DNA of 64,000 nucleotides, taken from NCBI GenBank assembly GCA_049611965.1, contig JBMZBC010000004.1, positions 39,550-103,549 of the forward strand. Direction: 5' to 3'. This stretch comes from UBA10364 sp049611965. Lineage in GTDB: Bacteria; Bacteroidota; Bacteroidia; Flavobacteriales; Schleiferiaceae. A program made the position numbers and the translations under genes. Below are positions 1-8,971 of the stretch, piece after piece (positions within the stretch are counted from its first letter, which is position 1; each line of letters begins with the position of its first letter). The notes beneath the pieces are model-generated. The model worked only from the letters and a program-made list of their open reading frames with translations. It made no database searches and was not told the origin of the DNA.

Positions 1-741
1 TCTTTCATGATGCCTAAAAACCGATTTTACCAGTTTTCCAGGGAACCCCATACACTTGGTCCACAAACCCGTGCGAGACTCTTCCGCCTCCTTTTTTGAA
101 TATCGAAACAACCTATCAAGCTCTTCTCGCATAGGCCCGTGACTAAGATCTTCAAAGAGCGTCGCTTGATTTATTTTCACCAACATCTCTACTTTTTCAG
201 CATCGTGGGTATGAAACAGCTTTCCCCCAAAGTTGGACACCATTGCCGCACAGCGCTCTATAGTGCTCGAGGAAAGCGGCTCGCCGTTGTAATCGGTACG
301 GGAAGTCCTACGCTTAAGCATCAGCTCAGGTGCTAAAGATTCCTTTGAAAAAGCTGGAACTAAGTGTAGTTGCGCGAAGGGCTGTACCTCTTCATATTCA
401 GTGGAAATCGTCTGGAGAATATTCGACACCTCTACCTTATATCCAAAAGGTGCGGCTGCAATGGATAAACTTTCTGCAAAGACACCCATTACAGCAGTGG
501 CAAACTCAGATTTTGGATCGCCCACGGGCAATAGAAATTTAGGGTCGTAACAAAGCAGAGCCTTTTCCTCAGAAATTAACTTGAGTCGATACGGCTGCAG
601 GTTGTGTACACTAGGTGCCCAACGTGCCCATTCGACTAACTCCTGCCAGCTGGGCGGTTTTTGATTTGCCATTGCCCCAAAAGGCAATAGGCCCGACAAG
701 CTCAATAATCCAGTATTTAAAAGAAATTTCCTCCTGTCCAT
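1..741 (-). CDS. Tat-exported nitroreductase-like protein (Acg type), 3' end cut by window edge
   Basis: The reading frame is open from an ATG at 741 to base 1 (247 codons, no stop), so the C-terminus lies outside the window. It starts MDRRKFLL followed by a hydrophobic stretch, which looks like a twin-arginine signal with a lipobox-free cleavage region near GAMA. The mature start has WAPSVHNLQPY, then GDPKSEFA and KRRTSRTDY, which is the flavin-pocket pattern of nitroreductase-like Acg proteins. The family binds FMN and its substrate is usually unknown. The gene is divergent from the next one, with 100 bp between the starts. The fold assignment rests on motifs only; the missing half would normally carry the dimer-swapped FMN contacts. 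Confidence 0.72.
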   Translation of the reverse strand, partial: MDRRKFLLNTGLLSLSGLLPFGAMANQKPPSWQELVEWARWAPSVHNLQPYRLKLISEEKALLCYDPKFLLPVGDPKSEFATAVMGVFAESLSIAAAPFGYKVEVSNILQTISTEYEEVQPFAQLHLVPAFSKESLAPELMLKRRTSRTDYNGEPLSSSTIERCAAMVSNFGGKLFHTHDAEKVEMLVKINQATLFEDLSHGPMREELDRLFRYSKKEAEESRTGLWTKCMGFPGKLVKSVFRHHER

Positions 742-816
742 CCCCGTAATTTTCAAGAAGTTAAGAATTTTATTCTGGTTCACTCATTTATTGGGAACAA
801 CATTAAAATCAAAGCA

Positions 817-824
817 TATCTTCG
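817..824 (+). promoter_or_regulatory. Candidate -7 box TATCTTCG
   Basis: TATCTTCG resembles the Bacteroidota -7 box TAnnTTTG with one change. It lies 17 bp before the ATG at 842, and TTGG at 791-794 could serve as the -33 element with a 22 bp spacer. The TTCG ending recurs before rplM and the exbB-like gene. Confidence 0.3.
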
Positions 825-841
825 TAACAAATTGACGAACC

Positions 842-2491
842 ATGCGCAAAATCCTAATCGCCCTAGTACTTCTTTTTGGCTTTCAAGCCTCAGCTAGTCA
901 TCTAATTAGCGGAAACTTCACTTATGAATTTGTAAGTCAGAGTGGAAATCAGCGCACCTATAAAATCAACCTCTATTTGTTTAGGGATGTTACAGGTGTG
1001 AACCTTCCAAGCACCGCTACTATTTATTACAAGAAGACCAACCAAAGCACAATATCTACGCTTTCATTAACACAGGCCAGTGTTACCACTCCAACCAATA
1101 CTTGTAATTCAACCATCAATTACGCGGTACACAAATACAGTGCAAATGTTACTTTGAATGCAGCCAGCGTGTACGATTTTGCCTATTCAACGTGTTGTCG
1201 TCCAATGACGGCCACCAACCTAAGCAACCCTTCATCTCAAAGTATTTATTTAACTACTCGAATCGTTACTTCTCGTCCATCAGGACGTCAATACAACAAC
1301 AGTGTGGAATTTGACAATCGAATCATGGCGGCTCCGCTAAATACGCCTTCCTCGTTTATACTGAACTACCCTGATGCCGACGGTGATAGTCTCTCGTACC
1401 AAATCACTAATGTAAAAGGCGGTAGCGCTAACTTTTTGACGCCCTCGAATATTGCATATGCGCCTGGCTATAGCAATGCGGCGCCTTTAGGTACTAACGG
1501 ATCACTAACCATTGACCCTGTAAGCGGTACGATGGTGGCACAAAGTTCTGTACAACAAACCGCTGTAGTTAGCATCAAAGTAACTGAATGGGACAAGGAT
1601 ACTACCGGGACTTACAAGTTCATGGGTATCACAGAAAAGGAGTTCATCTTCAACTTCCACAACAATGCTTCATCAAACTTGGCAAATGCTACGGTAGACT
1701 CTGCCTCGGCCAACTTCCTGAGTGACACTATCTATGTAAGTACATCGCATCCGATCTATCCAAACGGTGCAAATTATGATTCCGTTCAAGTAAGGTTGAC
1801 GGATCCAATGGGAGCTACAGCTTATGTACTTTCGGCACAGCCAACGGACAACTCTTTCAAGAATTTTAGGCTGCTTAGTTCGGCATTATTGACCCCAGGT
1901 ACATGGAGTTTGGTGTTCGACTACAATGTAGATTCTGTTTCTTTCATGGGCGCTTGTAATCGTGCTTTGGTGGACAGTACCACGTTCACCGTTGATGCTC
2001 CTATCATACTGATTGCTGCTCCTACAGATTCCATCTATGGCAACGACACTATTACCTACGCCCTTCAACACAGCGGTTATGTAGACAGTGTGCAATGGAT
2101 GGTGACTAACGGCTCCGTCGAGATGACTTATGGCATCGACAGCGTTCAAATCGCTTGGGGAGTGAGCGGTAACGGGCCTGGTGAACTCAGCGCTATTGCG
2201 TGGACCTACGGCATGTCGGATACCGCGAGTATCAGTGTGACCGTTTACGGAATTGGCATTGATGAAAATGCATTAAACGTGGCTGTGTATCCTAATCCTG
2301 CCATAGACGTTTTGCATGTTCAAGGTGGTGTGAATCTCAATTATGAGATCACTGATTACTTAGGCAGAACATTACTTACTGGACTTGTGATTGATCATAA
2401 AGTCAGCATTACTGCATTGCGTCCAGGGCAATATGTATTGAAGCTCACGGATGGTCAGAAGGCGTCGATTGTAAAATTTGCCGTTCACTAA
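842..2491 (+). CDS. Secreted T9SS-sorted protein with Ig/PKD-like domains
   Basis: A 549-residue secreted protein. Residues 1-18 form a Sec signal peptide ending QASA. The next part starts SHLISGNFTYEF, an opening I recognise from many large Bacteroidota surface proteins. The middle is Thr/Ser/Asp-rich beta-sandwich-like sequence with no catalytic motif that I can see. The last ~75 residues (VYPNPAIDVLHV, then LGRTLL, ending in short hydrophobic strands) match a T9SS type A sorting domain, so the product should cross the outer membrane and be released or attached to the surface. The function is unknown; adhesion or a structural role is an inference from composition. Confidence 0.82.
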   Translation: MRKILIALVLLFGFQASASHLISGNFTYEFVSQSGNQRTYKINLYLFRDVTGVNLPSTATIYYKKTNQSTISTLSLTQASVTTPTNTCNSTINYAVHKYSANVTLNAASVYDFAYSTCCRPMTATNLSNPSSQSIYLTTRIVTSRPSGRQYNNSVEFDNRIMAAPLNTPSSFILNYPDADGDSLSYQITNVKGGSANFLTPSNIAYAPGYSNAAPLGTNGSLTIDPVSGTMVAQSSVQQTAVVSIKVTEWDKDTTGTYKFMGITEKEFIFNFHNNASSNLANATVDSASANFLSDTIYVSTSHPIYPNGANYDSVQVRLTDPMGATAYVLSAQPTDNSFKNFRLLSSALLTPGTWSLVFDYNVDSVSFMGACNRALVDSTTFTVDAPIILIAAPTDSIYGNDTITYALQHSGYVDSVQWMVTNGSVEMTYGIDSVQIAWGVSGNGPGELSAIAWTYGMSDTASISVTVYGIGIDENALNVAVYPNPAIDVLHVQGGVNLNYEITDYLGRTLLTGLVIDHKVSITALRPGQYVLKLTDGQKASIVKFAVH

Positions 2492-2562
2492 TTGAGCAAA
2501 CATTGGTCACGGCATTCAGGTTAAATGAACTGTAACTTGCAGCAAGATTTAAGCCCCAGACC

Positions 2563-3174
2563 ATGATAAAGCAAATTTGGTTCGACTTCGGAAACGTCTT
2601 CATTCCCATCTTCCCTGAACGCACAAAAGAAGCGTTTGAGAATCGTGGGGTCCAATTCACTGAGGAAGGCATTCAGCGCCTCAACCACGAATTCGAAGTA
2701 GGCGAGATTACCTCAGCGCAATTCTTCCAGGAGATCGCTTCGAGTTGTAAATACCTTCAAAGTTCTTCCGCCATAGCACATGCTTGGAATGTGCTGCTCG
2801 GTGAAATGACTGACCCTACGCTTTTCCTAAAGAAACTAGGCAAGTCTTATGATTTATGTCTGGTAAGCAATACAAACGAAGCGCACATCAAACACATTCG
2901 TAAACAAGCCGGTCCATTCTTGTGGAACAGCTTCGTAGAGAAGTTTGAAGCGTTGTTTTTATCGTATGAAATTGGCCACAGAAAACCAGATGCAAGCTAT
3001 TTCAACTACGTACTTGAGCATATGGATGCCAAACCAGAAGAAGTGTTGTTCGTGGACGATTCTTCAGCCAACATCGAAGCTGCAGAAGCCTTAGGCATCA
3101 ACACCTTCCTGTTCAACCTTCAAGAGCAAGATTTAGCCAAGGAATTACCCGCGGTCCTGGCAAAGTTCGATTAA
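2563..3174 (+). CDS. HAD-IA family phosphatase, YihX-like
   Basis: A 203-residue soluble HAD-superfamily hydrolase. Motif I is FDFGNV with nucleophile Asp8; the usual second Asp is replaced by Gly10, as is normal in the YihX/sEH-type subfamily. Motif II is Ser102-Asn103, motif III Lys141 (GHRKPD), and motif IV the paired Asp165/Asp166 (VLFVDDS). The cap is the short helical insertion after motif I. Members dephosphorylate small phosphorylated metabolites; the substrate cannot be read here. The last 30 bases overlap the 3' end of the epimerase gene on the other strand. Confidence 0.85.
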   Translation: MIKQIWFDFGNVFIPIFPERTKEAFENRGVQFTEEGIQRLNHEFEVGEITSAQFFQEIASSCKYLQSSSAIAHAWNVLLGEMTDPTLFLKKLGKSYDLCLVSNTNEAHIKHIRKQAGPFLWNSFVEKFEALFLSYEIGHRKPDASYFNYVLEHMDAKPEEVLFVDDSSANIEAAEALGINTFLFNLQEQDLAKELPAVLAKFD

Positions 3175-3558
3175 CGTACCGCCCGTGCCTTTAGGGTGCA
3201 AGAAGCACACCCATTTGTTATCTGCACCCGCCTTAGGCTCTTTGTTCAGCAAAGTGAATCCTTCACCTTCGAGACGCGCCATTTCTGCCTTGATATCCTC
3301 TACCGCATAAGCGACATGATGTATGCCTTCGCCGCGCTTTTCAATGAATTTGGCGATTGGGCTGTCCGGATTGGTCGCCTCCAAAAGTTCAATCTTATTC
3401 GGACCGGCCTTAAAGAAACTCGTACGTACCCCTTCGCTCTCTACTGCCTCTTCTTTGTAGGGAGGTACACCCAAAATTTTGGTGTACAAGGCATTGCCGT
3501 CTTCGAGGCTCTTCACGGCGATGCCCAGGTGTTCTATCTTGGTGAGGTGGTGGTCCAT
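3145..3558 (-). CDS. mce: Methylmalonyl-CoA epimerase
   Basis: A 137-residue VOC/glyoxalase-fold protein with two beta-alpha-beta-beta-beta halves. Likely metal ligands are His10 (KIEHLGIAV), His80 (GIHHVAY) and Glu131 (TLIELCQ), the family pattern. The enzyme interconverts (S)- and (R)-methylmalonyl-CoA between propionyl-CoA carboxylase and B12-dependent mutase. pccB lies 10 kb away and a cobalamin adenosyltransferase sits at the right edge, so the pathway is represented although it is not clustered. The start codon shares one base with the stop of the upstream exporter gene (TAATG), so translation is probably coupled. Confidence 0.9.
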   Translation of the reverse strand: MDHHLTKIEHLGIAVKSLEDGNALYTKILGVPPYKEEAVESEGVRTSFFKAGPNKIELLEATNPDSPIAKFIEKRGEGIHHVAYAVEDIKAEMARLEGEGFTLLNKEPKAGADNKWVCFLHPKGTGGTLIELCQDRG

Positions 3559-5351
3559 TATTCTGCGTTTAGGTCTCCTAAGTTAACCAATGCAGCGTAT
3601 TTGCCGCCCTTCTCAATCAGTTCTGAATGTGTGCCCAATTCTACCACACGACCCTCCTCGATGTATGCAATCTGGTCGGCGTTCTTTATGGTACTTAATC
3701 GGTGCGCCACAACCACAGTCGTGCGGTCCTTCATCAACCCCTCGAGTGCCTGTTGCACCCTTGCTTCACTTTCATTGTCGAGTGCGGCGGTTGCTTCATC
3801 CAACAACAATAGCTTCGGATCGGCATAAAAGGCACGTGCAATACTCAACCTTTGACGCTGACCACCACTCAAGGTAGATCCACCTTCACCAATGGCTTTA
3901 CCCGTGGCCCAACCCCCGGCAAATTCTGTACAGTAGGCAGCCTCTAATGCTTCACCAACCTTGGTTAGGTCTGGCCTACTGCCCAAGGCAACGTTCCCAG
4001 CAAAAGAGGTATTGAACAACAACGGTTGCTGCGGCACCCAGCCTAAATTTCTTCTGTAGGCCTTGAGCTCCGCGTCCTTTAAATTGAGGTCACCTAATAC
4101 TATCGATCCATGCTGCGGGTGTGCAAACCCTGCCAAAAGGTGAAGTAAGGTCGTTTTTCCAGATCCTGAAGGCCCCACAAGAGCGGTGGTCTTCCCTGCT
4201 GGAATAATGAGTTCTAGTTTATTAATGATGGGGTGCTCGTCGTATGCGAATTGGACACCGGAGAACGTAATGTCCTCTTGCCACTGACTGTCTTTTGGAG
4301 CAACGCTTCCATTCTCTGCCTCCTCCATGTCCAGCACTTCAAAAACACGGGCGGCAGAAGCGTTGCCTTTTTGAATGTCGTATAGGGCGTTCGTCACGTT
4401 CTTAAAAGCAGGGATCAATTGGTAAAACAATACCACAAACGCGATGAGCTCGCCACCGGTAAGGCTGCGGCCCCCTATAACTTCCATTCCTCCGAGGTAT
4501 AGGACGACCAAGAGTACGCTTACACCCAGTACTTCAGCTATGGGAGAGCTTAGATCTCGCTTTCGAAACACGCTCACCATGTGAGCTGTCCATGCCGAGA
4601 GACTTTGCTCGTAGCGTTTCGACATCGCCTCTTCAGCCACAAAGGCCTTGATGATGGGTAGGTTGGTCAAAACTTCTTCTAATGCAGAAGTGTTCTGCCC
4701 CAATTCTTCCTGCGCCTTCTTCGCGCTTTTTTTCAGACTGCGCCCAACGGTCGCTATGAGTCCACCAGAAATCGGAATAATAGCAATGGCCAATAGCGTC
4801 AATTTTGGGCTCATAGTAAAGAGCAGCACCAAGGTTCCGACAATCATCAGGGGATCTCGAACGAAGCCTTCCATGCCCTTGAGCATCGACCATTCAATCT
4901 CGTTCAGGTCGGCCGTTGCTCGCGTCAACATATCTCCTTTTTTAAGATCGCTATGCTTACGTAGACTTAGGGCGATCCACTTGTCGTGCAATTGCTGCTT
5001 GAGGTACGCTACCACCCCATTCCTAACAGGAGCAAGAGTGAATAGGGCCGCGTATCGGCTGATGTTCTTGAGGATGAAGATGACGAAGGTGATAGCGACA
5101 GTTGCTTGTAGGGTCTTGCTAGCGCCGTGCTGTGCCTTATAGGATTCGACCAGTTCGGCGAGGGCCAGCTTCCATCCAGCGGCACTCGATAACTCGGTGC
5201 CTGGGGTATCGAAAATCAAATTTAAGATGGGAATCAAGGCCCCTACTGACCCAATGCTAAAGATGACTGTGAGCATGTTGAACACAGCGGCCAACACGAC
5301 CAAAGGCATGTAGGGCTTTAAAAGCGATAAGATGCGAGCGAATGATTTCAT
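3558..5351 (-). CDS. MsbA-like ABC exporter (fused permease and ATPase)
   Basis: 597 residues from the chosen ATG at 5351. The N-terminal half has about six membrane helices of the ABC-exporter fold. The C-terminal half carries Walker A GPSGSGKTTLL, signature LSGGQRQR and Walker B LLLLDEA followed by the H-loop VAHRLST. Such half-transporters work as dimers, exporting lipids (MsbA, lipid A) or other amphiphiles; the substrate is not determinable. A longer frame to 5474 exists but would run into rbfA and past a candidate -7 box at 5367-5374, so I prefer the start MKSFARIL. It forms an operon with mce through a TAATG overlap. Confidence 0.88.
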   Translation of the reverse strand: MKSFARILSLLKPYMPLVVLAAVFNMLTVIFSIGSVGALIPILNLIFDTPGTELSSAAGWKLALAELVESYKAQHGASKTLQATVAITFVIFILKNISRYAALFTLAPVRNGVVAYLKQQLHDKWIALSLRKHSDLKKGDMLTRATADLNEIEWSMLKGMEGFVRDPLMIVGTLVLLFTMSPKLTLLAIAIIPISGGLIATVGRSLKKSAKKAQEELGQNTSALEEVLTNLPIIKAFVAEEAMSKRYEQSLSAWTAHMVSVFRKRDLSSPIAEVLGVSVLLVVLYLGGMEVIGGRSLTGGELIAFVVLFYQLIPAFKNVTNALYDIQKGNASAARVFEVLDMEEAENGSVAPKDSQWQEDITFSGVQFAYDEHPIINKLELIIPAGKTTALVGPSGSGKTTLLHLLAGFAHPQHGSIVLGDLNLKDAELKAYRRNLGWVPQQPLLFNTSFAGNVALGSRPDLTKVGEALEAAYCTEFAGGWATGKAIGEGGSTLSGGQRQRLSIARAFYADPKLLLLDEATAALDNESEARVQQALEGLMKDRTTVVVAHRLSTIKNADQIAYIEEGRVVELGTHSELIEKGGKYAALVNLGDLNAE

Positions 5352-5366
5352 AAAAGCACTTCGAAG

Positions 5367-5374
5367 CGAATTTA
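5367..5374 (-). promoter_or_regulatory. Candidate -7 box TAAATTCG for the exporter-mce operon
   Basis: On the minus strand TAAATTCG lies 15 bp before the ATG at 5351. It fits TAnnTT(T/C)G and supports the shorter start. No convincing -33 element was found at the expected distance. Confidence 0.33.
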
Positions 5375-5393
5375 ATTGAATTGACGCAAATGG

Positions 5394-5401
5394 TATCTTT
5401 G
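5394..5401 (+). promoter_or_regulatory. -7 box TATCTTTG placed for a leaderless rbfA mRNA
   Basis: This is a perfect TAnnTTTG box separated from the rbfA ATG at 5406 by only four bases (TGGC). With the usual box-to-start distance in Bacteroidota, transcription would begin at or within a base or two of the ATG. The -33 region is weak. Confidence 0.55.
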
Positions 5402-5405
5402 TGGC

Positions 5406-5765
5406 ATGGAAAGTACAAGACAACTTAAGATTGCCAAGCTTCTTCAGAAAGAAATGGCGACTATTCTGCAACAAATGGCTCGCGAAAATTTCCCTGGCAC
5501 ACTGCTCAGTGTAAGTAAGGTTCGCGTGAGTCCTGATTTAGGGGTAGCTAAAATCTACGTCAGTATTTTTCCGGTGGCGAAAACTAAAGAAGTGGAAGAA
5601 TTTATCGCATTGAACCAAAGCAAACTTCGTGGCGCTCTAGGTCGCAGTGTAGGCAATCAACTTCGCGTGACGCCAGAACTCATGATTTATACTGACGACA
5701 GTCTGGAATACGAAGAGAACATCGAACGTCTACTTCGCGGGGAAGGAGAAAGCCCGATTAAATAA
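5406..5765 (+). CDS. rbfA: Ribosome-binding factor A
   Basis: A 119-residue KH-like fold protein beginning MESTRQLKIAKLLQKEM, with the typical LLSVSKVRVSPDLGVAKIYVS strand pair and LTPELMIYTDD-like C-terminus (here VTPELMIYTDDS). RbfA binds the 30S subunit near the 16S rRNA 5' helix during late maturation and cold adaptation. It is divergent from the ABC exporter, and the next gene on the same strand begins 6 bp after its stop, an arrangement (rbfA followed by a LolC/E-like permease) that suggests co-transcription. Confidence 0.93.
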   Translation: MESTRQLKIAKLLQKEMATILQQMARENFPGTLLSVSKVRVSPDLGVAKIYVSIFPVAKTKEVEEFIALNQSKLRGALGRSVGNQLRVTPELMIYTDDSLEYEENIERLLRGEGESPIK

Positions 5766-5771
5766 GACCCC

Positions 5772-6974
5772 TTGCCGTCGTTCTCGTCTTTCATAGCTAA
5801 GAAATACTTCTTCTCCCTAGGTAAACTGGGAGCCATTCGACTGATGTCCCTTGCGGCTTTGGTAGGTTTAGCTTTAGGAACGGCAGCCATGACCGTAGTT
5901 TTGAGCGCCTTTGCTGGACTCGAGGATCTTATTTTAACCCAATTCGAGGATGCCAACGCGACACTAAAAATTGAATCGGCCACAGGTCCTTTTGTAGAGC
6001 TTACATCAGAGGATTCATTGTTTTTAAGCGGTCTTGAAGCTAATTACGAGGAAACCACGACAATGGCGATCTATGAGAAGCGCGTGCTGCTCACCTATGG
6101 GGAAAACCAACACATCGCTTACCTATTGGGCGTACCAAAAGACTATGCGGAACGGCACAATTTATCCGAGCACTTGCTCACCATGGCAGACCCAGGGATG
6201 GACTATGGAACTTATACGTTGACCTTAGGGGCTGGGGTTGCCTACCACCTCGGGCTAAGCTCCACAAATCCGCCTCCTATTGTATCGGTGTATCTTCCAA
6301 AGATTACGTCAAAAACGAATGTCTTAAATCTTAGTGATGCCATCGAAGGTCAGAATGCATTTACAACGGCCATACATAGCGTACAACCGGATTACGATCA
6401 GAAGTACGCCTTGGCCCCGCAAGGTTGGTTCAAAGACTTCACAGGTGCCAAAGCCCCGTCTTTTGTTGAGATCCACACCGCAGAGGAGCGTAGAGTACGT
6501 AATGCAATTGAAGCGCATTTTGGAAGTAGAATGACAGTTGCAAACCGATTGGAACAAGAAGCCACCCTCTTCAAGGTGATGCGCTCGGAAAGAGTGGTAG
6601 TAGTATTCATCTTAGCCTTCATTGTACTTCTTGCCAGCTTCGGTGTCGTCAGTGCACTGATCATCATAGCGCTCGAGAAGAAGGACGATGTACACACATT
6701 ATGGGCTATGGGGGCATCTGAAGCTGATTTGCGCAGCATCTTCTTTAAAAACGGGCTATTGATTGTCGCCACCGGATGGCTCAGTGGATTGGTTGTAGGT
6801 CTTGGAATCATTGCCTTACAACATTACGTGGGCATAGTGCCCTTGGGAACTGGATATGTCCAAGAATATTATCCCGTCAGCTTAAAATGGGAACATATTG
6901 TATTGACCAGTGCCATCGTTTTGGGCATCGGCAGCAGTCTGAGCGCCTGGGCAACGCGTCGTGTTATTAAATAG
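5772..6974 (+). CDS. LolC/LolE-like ABC permease (FtsX/MacB type)
   Basis: A 400-residue inner-membrane permease. One N-terminal membrane helix (about residues 20-45) is followed by a ~215-residue periplasmic MacB-PCD-like domain and three C-terminal helices (from about 270, 315 and 370) of the FtsX family. Length and layout match lipoprotein-releasing LolC/E subunits, which pair with a LolD ATPase to send lipoproteins to the outer membrane. The open frame begins with TTG at 5772 (MPSFSSFIAKKYFF); the FIAKKYFF stretch is the conserved family opening, so a start close to here is required and no ATG is available. It overlaps the 3' end of dusB by 8 bp. No ATPase is adjacent; the LolD-like gene at 54 kb is a possible partner. 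Confidence 0.82.
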   Translation: MPSFSSFIAKKYFFSLGKLGAIRLMSLAALVGLALGTAAMTVVLSAFAGLEDLILTQFEDANATLKIESATGPFVELTSEDSLFLSGLEANYEETTTMAIYEKRVLLTYGENQHIAYLLGVPKDYAERHNLSEHLLTMADPGMDYGTYTLTLGAGVAYHLGLSSTNPPPIVSVYLPKITSKTNVLNLSDAIEGQNAFTTAIHSVQPDYDQKYALAPQGWFKDFTGAKAPSFVEIHTAEERRVRNAIEAHFGSRMTVANRLEQEATLFKVMRSERVVVVFILAFIVLLASFGVVSALIIIALEKKDDVHTLWAMGASEADLRSIFFKNGLLIVATGWLSGLVVGLGIIALQHYVGIVPLGTGYVQEYYPVSLKWEHIVLTSAIVLGIGSSLSAWATRRVIK

Positions 6975-8022
6975 TTTGCTTCTCCGAAGTACGGCCGTAC
7001 TGCAGATTATTCAGATCGCCTAAGTCTTGTTCATTGCCATATTTCGCAATGTATTCTTGTTCAATCTCGTCCAAAGTAGCCAGAACTTCTGATGGATCTT
7101 CGATGGTCACTAAACGCGTACGGTACGGCTTGAAGTGACTTAGACCGCGGAAATAGTTGGTGTAATGCTTACGGGTTTCCATAATGGCATAACGCTCTTC
7201 CTTCCACTTCAGACTCAATTCAAAGTGCTCCCGCGCTGCCGCCACACGCTCCTTCACAGAGGGCTTTCTCGCTTCAACGCCGTATTCAAAATAATGCTTG
7301 ATTTCGTTGAAAATCCAAGGGTATCCGATAGACGCACGACCAATCATGATACCATCTACACCGTATTTATTGCGGTACTCCATAGCCTTTGGACCGCTAT
7401 CCACATCGCCGTTTCCAAAAACAGGAATGTGCAGGCGAGGGTTGTTCTTCGTTTCTGCAATCAACGACCAATCGGCTTCTCCCTTATACATCTGCTTGCG
7501 CGTACGACCGTGAATGGAGATGGCCTGGATTCCAACATCCTGCAAGCGCTCTGCGACTTCAACTATGTATTTAGTGTTGTCGTCCCAGCCCAAACGGGTC
7601 TTAACCGTCACCGGCTTATCAACGGCCTTAACAATCTCAGCCGTCATCTTCACCATCTTTGGAATGTCCTGTAGGATACCTGCACCCGCACCTTTGCACG
7701 CTACATTTTTAACTGGGCAACCGTAATTGATATCGATGATGTCCGGATTGGACGCGGCACATACCTCGGCCGCCTGGCGCATGCTTTCAATTTCGTTCCC
7801 GAAAATCTGAATCCCTAAGGGCCTTTCATATTCGTAGAAGTCCAATTTCTTGACGCTCTTCGCAGCATCTCGTATCAATCCTTCTGAAGAGATAAATTCG
7901 GTGTACATCACATCTGCTCCGTGATCCTTACAGAGTTTCCTAAAGGGCGGATCACTCACATCCTCCATCGGAGCGAGCAATAAAGGGAAGTCCCCTAATT
8001 CGATATCACCTATCTTTACCAT
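6967..8022 (-). CDS. dusB: tRNA-dihydrouridine synthase, DusB type
   Basis: A 351-residue FMN-dependent TIM-barrel enzyme reducing uridines in the tRNA D-loop. It shows LLLAPMEDVSDPPFR near the N-terminus, the NYGCPVKNV motif with the family's conserved Cys, KTRLGWDD, ISIHGRTRKQMYKG and GNGDVDS, followed by the FMN-phosphate-binding MIGRAS. A helical C-terminal tRNA-binding domain follows from about residue 245, ending in an extra tail. The gene converges with the permease (8 bp overlap) and is divergent from the CPBP protease, whose probable start is only 20 bp away. Confidence 0.92.
   Translation of the reverse strand: MVKIGDIELGDFPLLLAPMEDVSDPPFRKLCKDHGADVMYTEFISSEGLIRDAAKSVKKLDFYEYERPLGIQIFGNEIESMRQAAEVCAASNPDIIDINYGCPVKNVACKGAGAGILQDIPKMVKMTAEIVKAVDKPVTVKTRLGWDDNTKYIVEVAERLQDVGIQAISIHGRTRKQMYKGEADWSLIAETKNNPRLHIPVFGNGDVDSGPKAMEYRNKYGVDGIMIGRASIGYPWIFNEIKHYFEYGVEARKPSVKERVAAAREHFELSLKWKEERYAIMETRKHYTNYFRGLSHFKPYRTRLVTIEDPSEVLATLDEIEQEYIAKYGNEQDLGDLNNLQYGRTSEKQTI
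8011..8018 (+). promoter_or_regulatory. Candidate -7 box TATCTTTA for the CPBP protease
   Basis: TATCTTTA differs from TAnnTTTG only in the last base. It lies inside the first codons of dusB, 23 bp before the ATG at 8042, and would give a short leader. It favours the 8042 start over the 8021 ATG. Confidence 0.35.
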
Positions 8023-8026
8023 GCTG

Positions 8027-8034
8027 CAAAAATA
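8027..8034 (-). promoter_or_regulatory. -7 box TATTTTTG placed for a leaderless dusB mRNA
   Basis: Minus-strand TATTTTTG is followed by CAGC and then the dusB ATG at 8022, the same four-base spacing as in rbfA, the SCO gene and panD. Confidence 0.52.
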
Positions 8035-8041
8035 CGACGGG

Positions 8042-8953
8042 ATGAGCTACACTGACAAGACTTTAGAATGGGGGAATGCGAGATCTGCAATGACGCTATT
8101 TTTCATCACCGTAGCGAGCCTTGTCTTCTTCGGAGGCATTAGTTTAACCTTTGTCAACACTACCTATGGTGTCGCATCTCCAGAAGGCATGCGATGGTTC
8201 CAATTCTCTGTCTCGCTTGGGCTGTTTTTAATGCCACCACTCATATTCGCTCAGATTGTCGCCAGTAACCCTTCACGCTTCCTAAATCTGGTCTTTTTGC
8301 CAAGCTATGGTTCCGCCACGCATTCCAGAAAAAATGCCGAGAAGCTCCCGCCTTCTAGCCATACCTATGCGGCTTTGGCTTTGGCATGTGTAGGTGCCTT
8401 TTTCGCCATAGACCTTCTGGCACAATTCAACCAATACATCGTTCCTGATACCGAATACTTCCAAGGTCTTAAAGACCAAGAAGCGCTTGTAACCGACTCA
8501 CTTAAAACATTGCTGCAGGACACTTCACTAATCGCTCTTTTGGCCAATACTGTAGTAATGGTTTTGGTACCTGCCTTCGGCGAAGAGTTCTTTTTCCGTG
8601 GCGTACTGCAAAAGTTATTTCAAAGAAGCATTGGGGTACGTGGCGCAGTCCTCGCTAGTGCAGCATGCTTTGCTATCGCTCATCAACAGCCTTTAAGCTT
8701 CATTCCGCTGCTGTTTATGGGTATTCTTCTGGGCTACACCAAATACTGGACAGGCAGTCTCTGGGCGCCTATTTTACTCCACTCGATAAATAATGGGTTT
8801 GCATTACTATCGTCGTACGCAGCAGGCGGAGAACTACAGACAGAAAGTACCATGGCCCTCGGATGGAGCATCGTGGGTCTTGTCCCATTGGTCTTTGGAA
8901 TCCTGTGGTTGAGAAACATTCGTGGCAAACATACCGCTTGGCTTAAGTCGTAA
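8042..8953 (+). CDS. CPBP-family intramembrane glutamic protease
   Basis: 303 residues from ATG 8042 (an upstream in-frame ATG at 8021 overlaps the dusB start codon and is less likely). It has about eight membrane helices. The CPBP/Rce1-type motifs are present in order: GEEFFFRG (EExxxR), FAIAHQQP (FxxxH) and HSINN (HxxxN), the last two in the final third. Bacterial members are intramembrane proteases or scaffold-like proteins; the substrate is unknown. The secreted cupin gene follows 18 bp later on the same strand. Confidence 0.85.
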   Translation: MSYTDKTLEWGNARSAMTLFFITVASLVFFGGISLTFVNTTYGVASPEGMRWFQFSVSLGLFLMPPLIFAQIVASNPSRFLNLVFLPSYGSATHSRKNAEKLPPSSHTYAALALACVGAFFAIDLLAQFNQYIVPDTEYFQGLKDQEALVTDSLKTLLQDTSLIALLANTVVMVLVPAFGEEFFFRGVLQKLFQRSIGVRGAVLASAACFAIAHQQPLSFIPLLFMGILLGYTKYWTGSLWAPILLHSINNGFALLSSYAAGGELQTESTMALGWSIVGLVPLVFGILWLRNIRGKHTAWLKS

Positions 8954-8971
8954 AACGACTATCTTATTGCT

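Noticed and set aside
3196..3828. A 210-codon open frame opposite mce and the exporter
   Set aside because: It is antisense to two well-supported genes, is of biased composition and matches no family that I know.
5352..5474. Longer start for the ABC exporter
   Set aside because: It would overlap the rbfA gene and the promoter region, and the conserved protein begins at MKSFARIL.
6988..7001. Palindrome AGTACGGCCGTACT at the permease-dusB junction
   Set aside because: No T-run on either side, so not a terminator; in coding sequence and could be chance.
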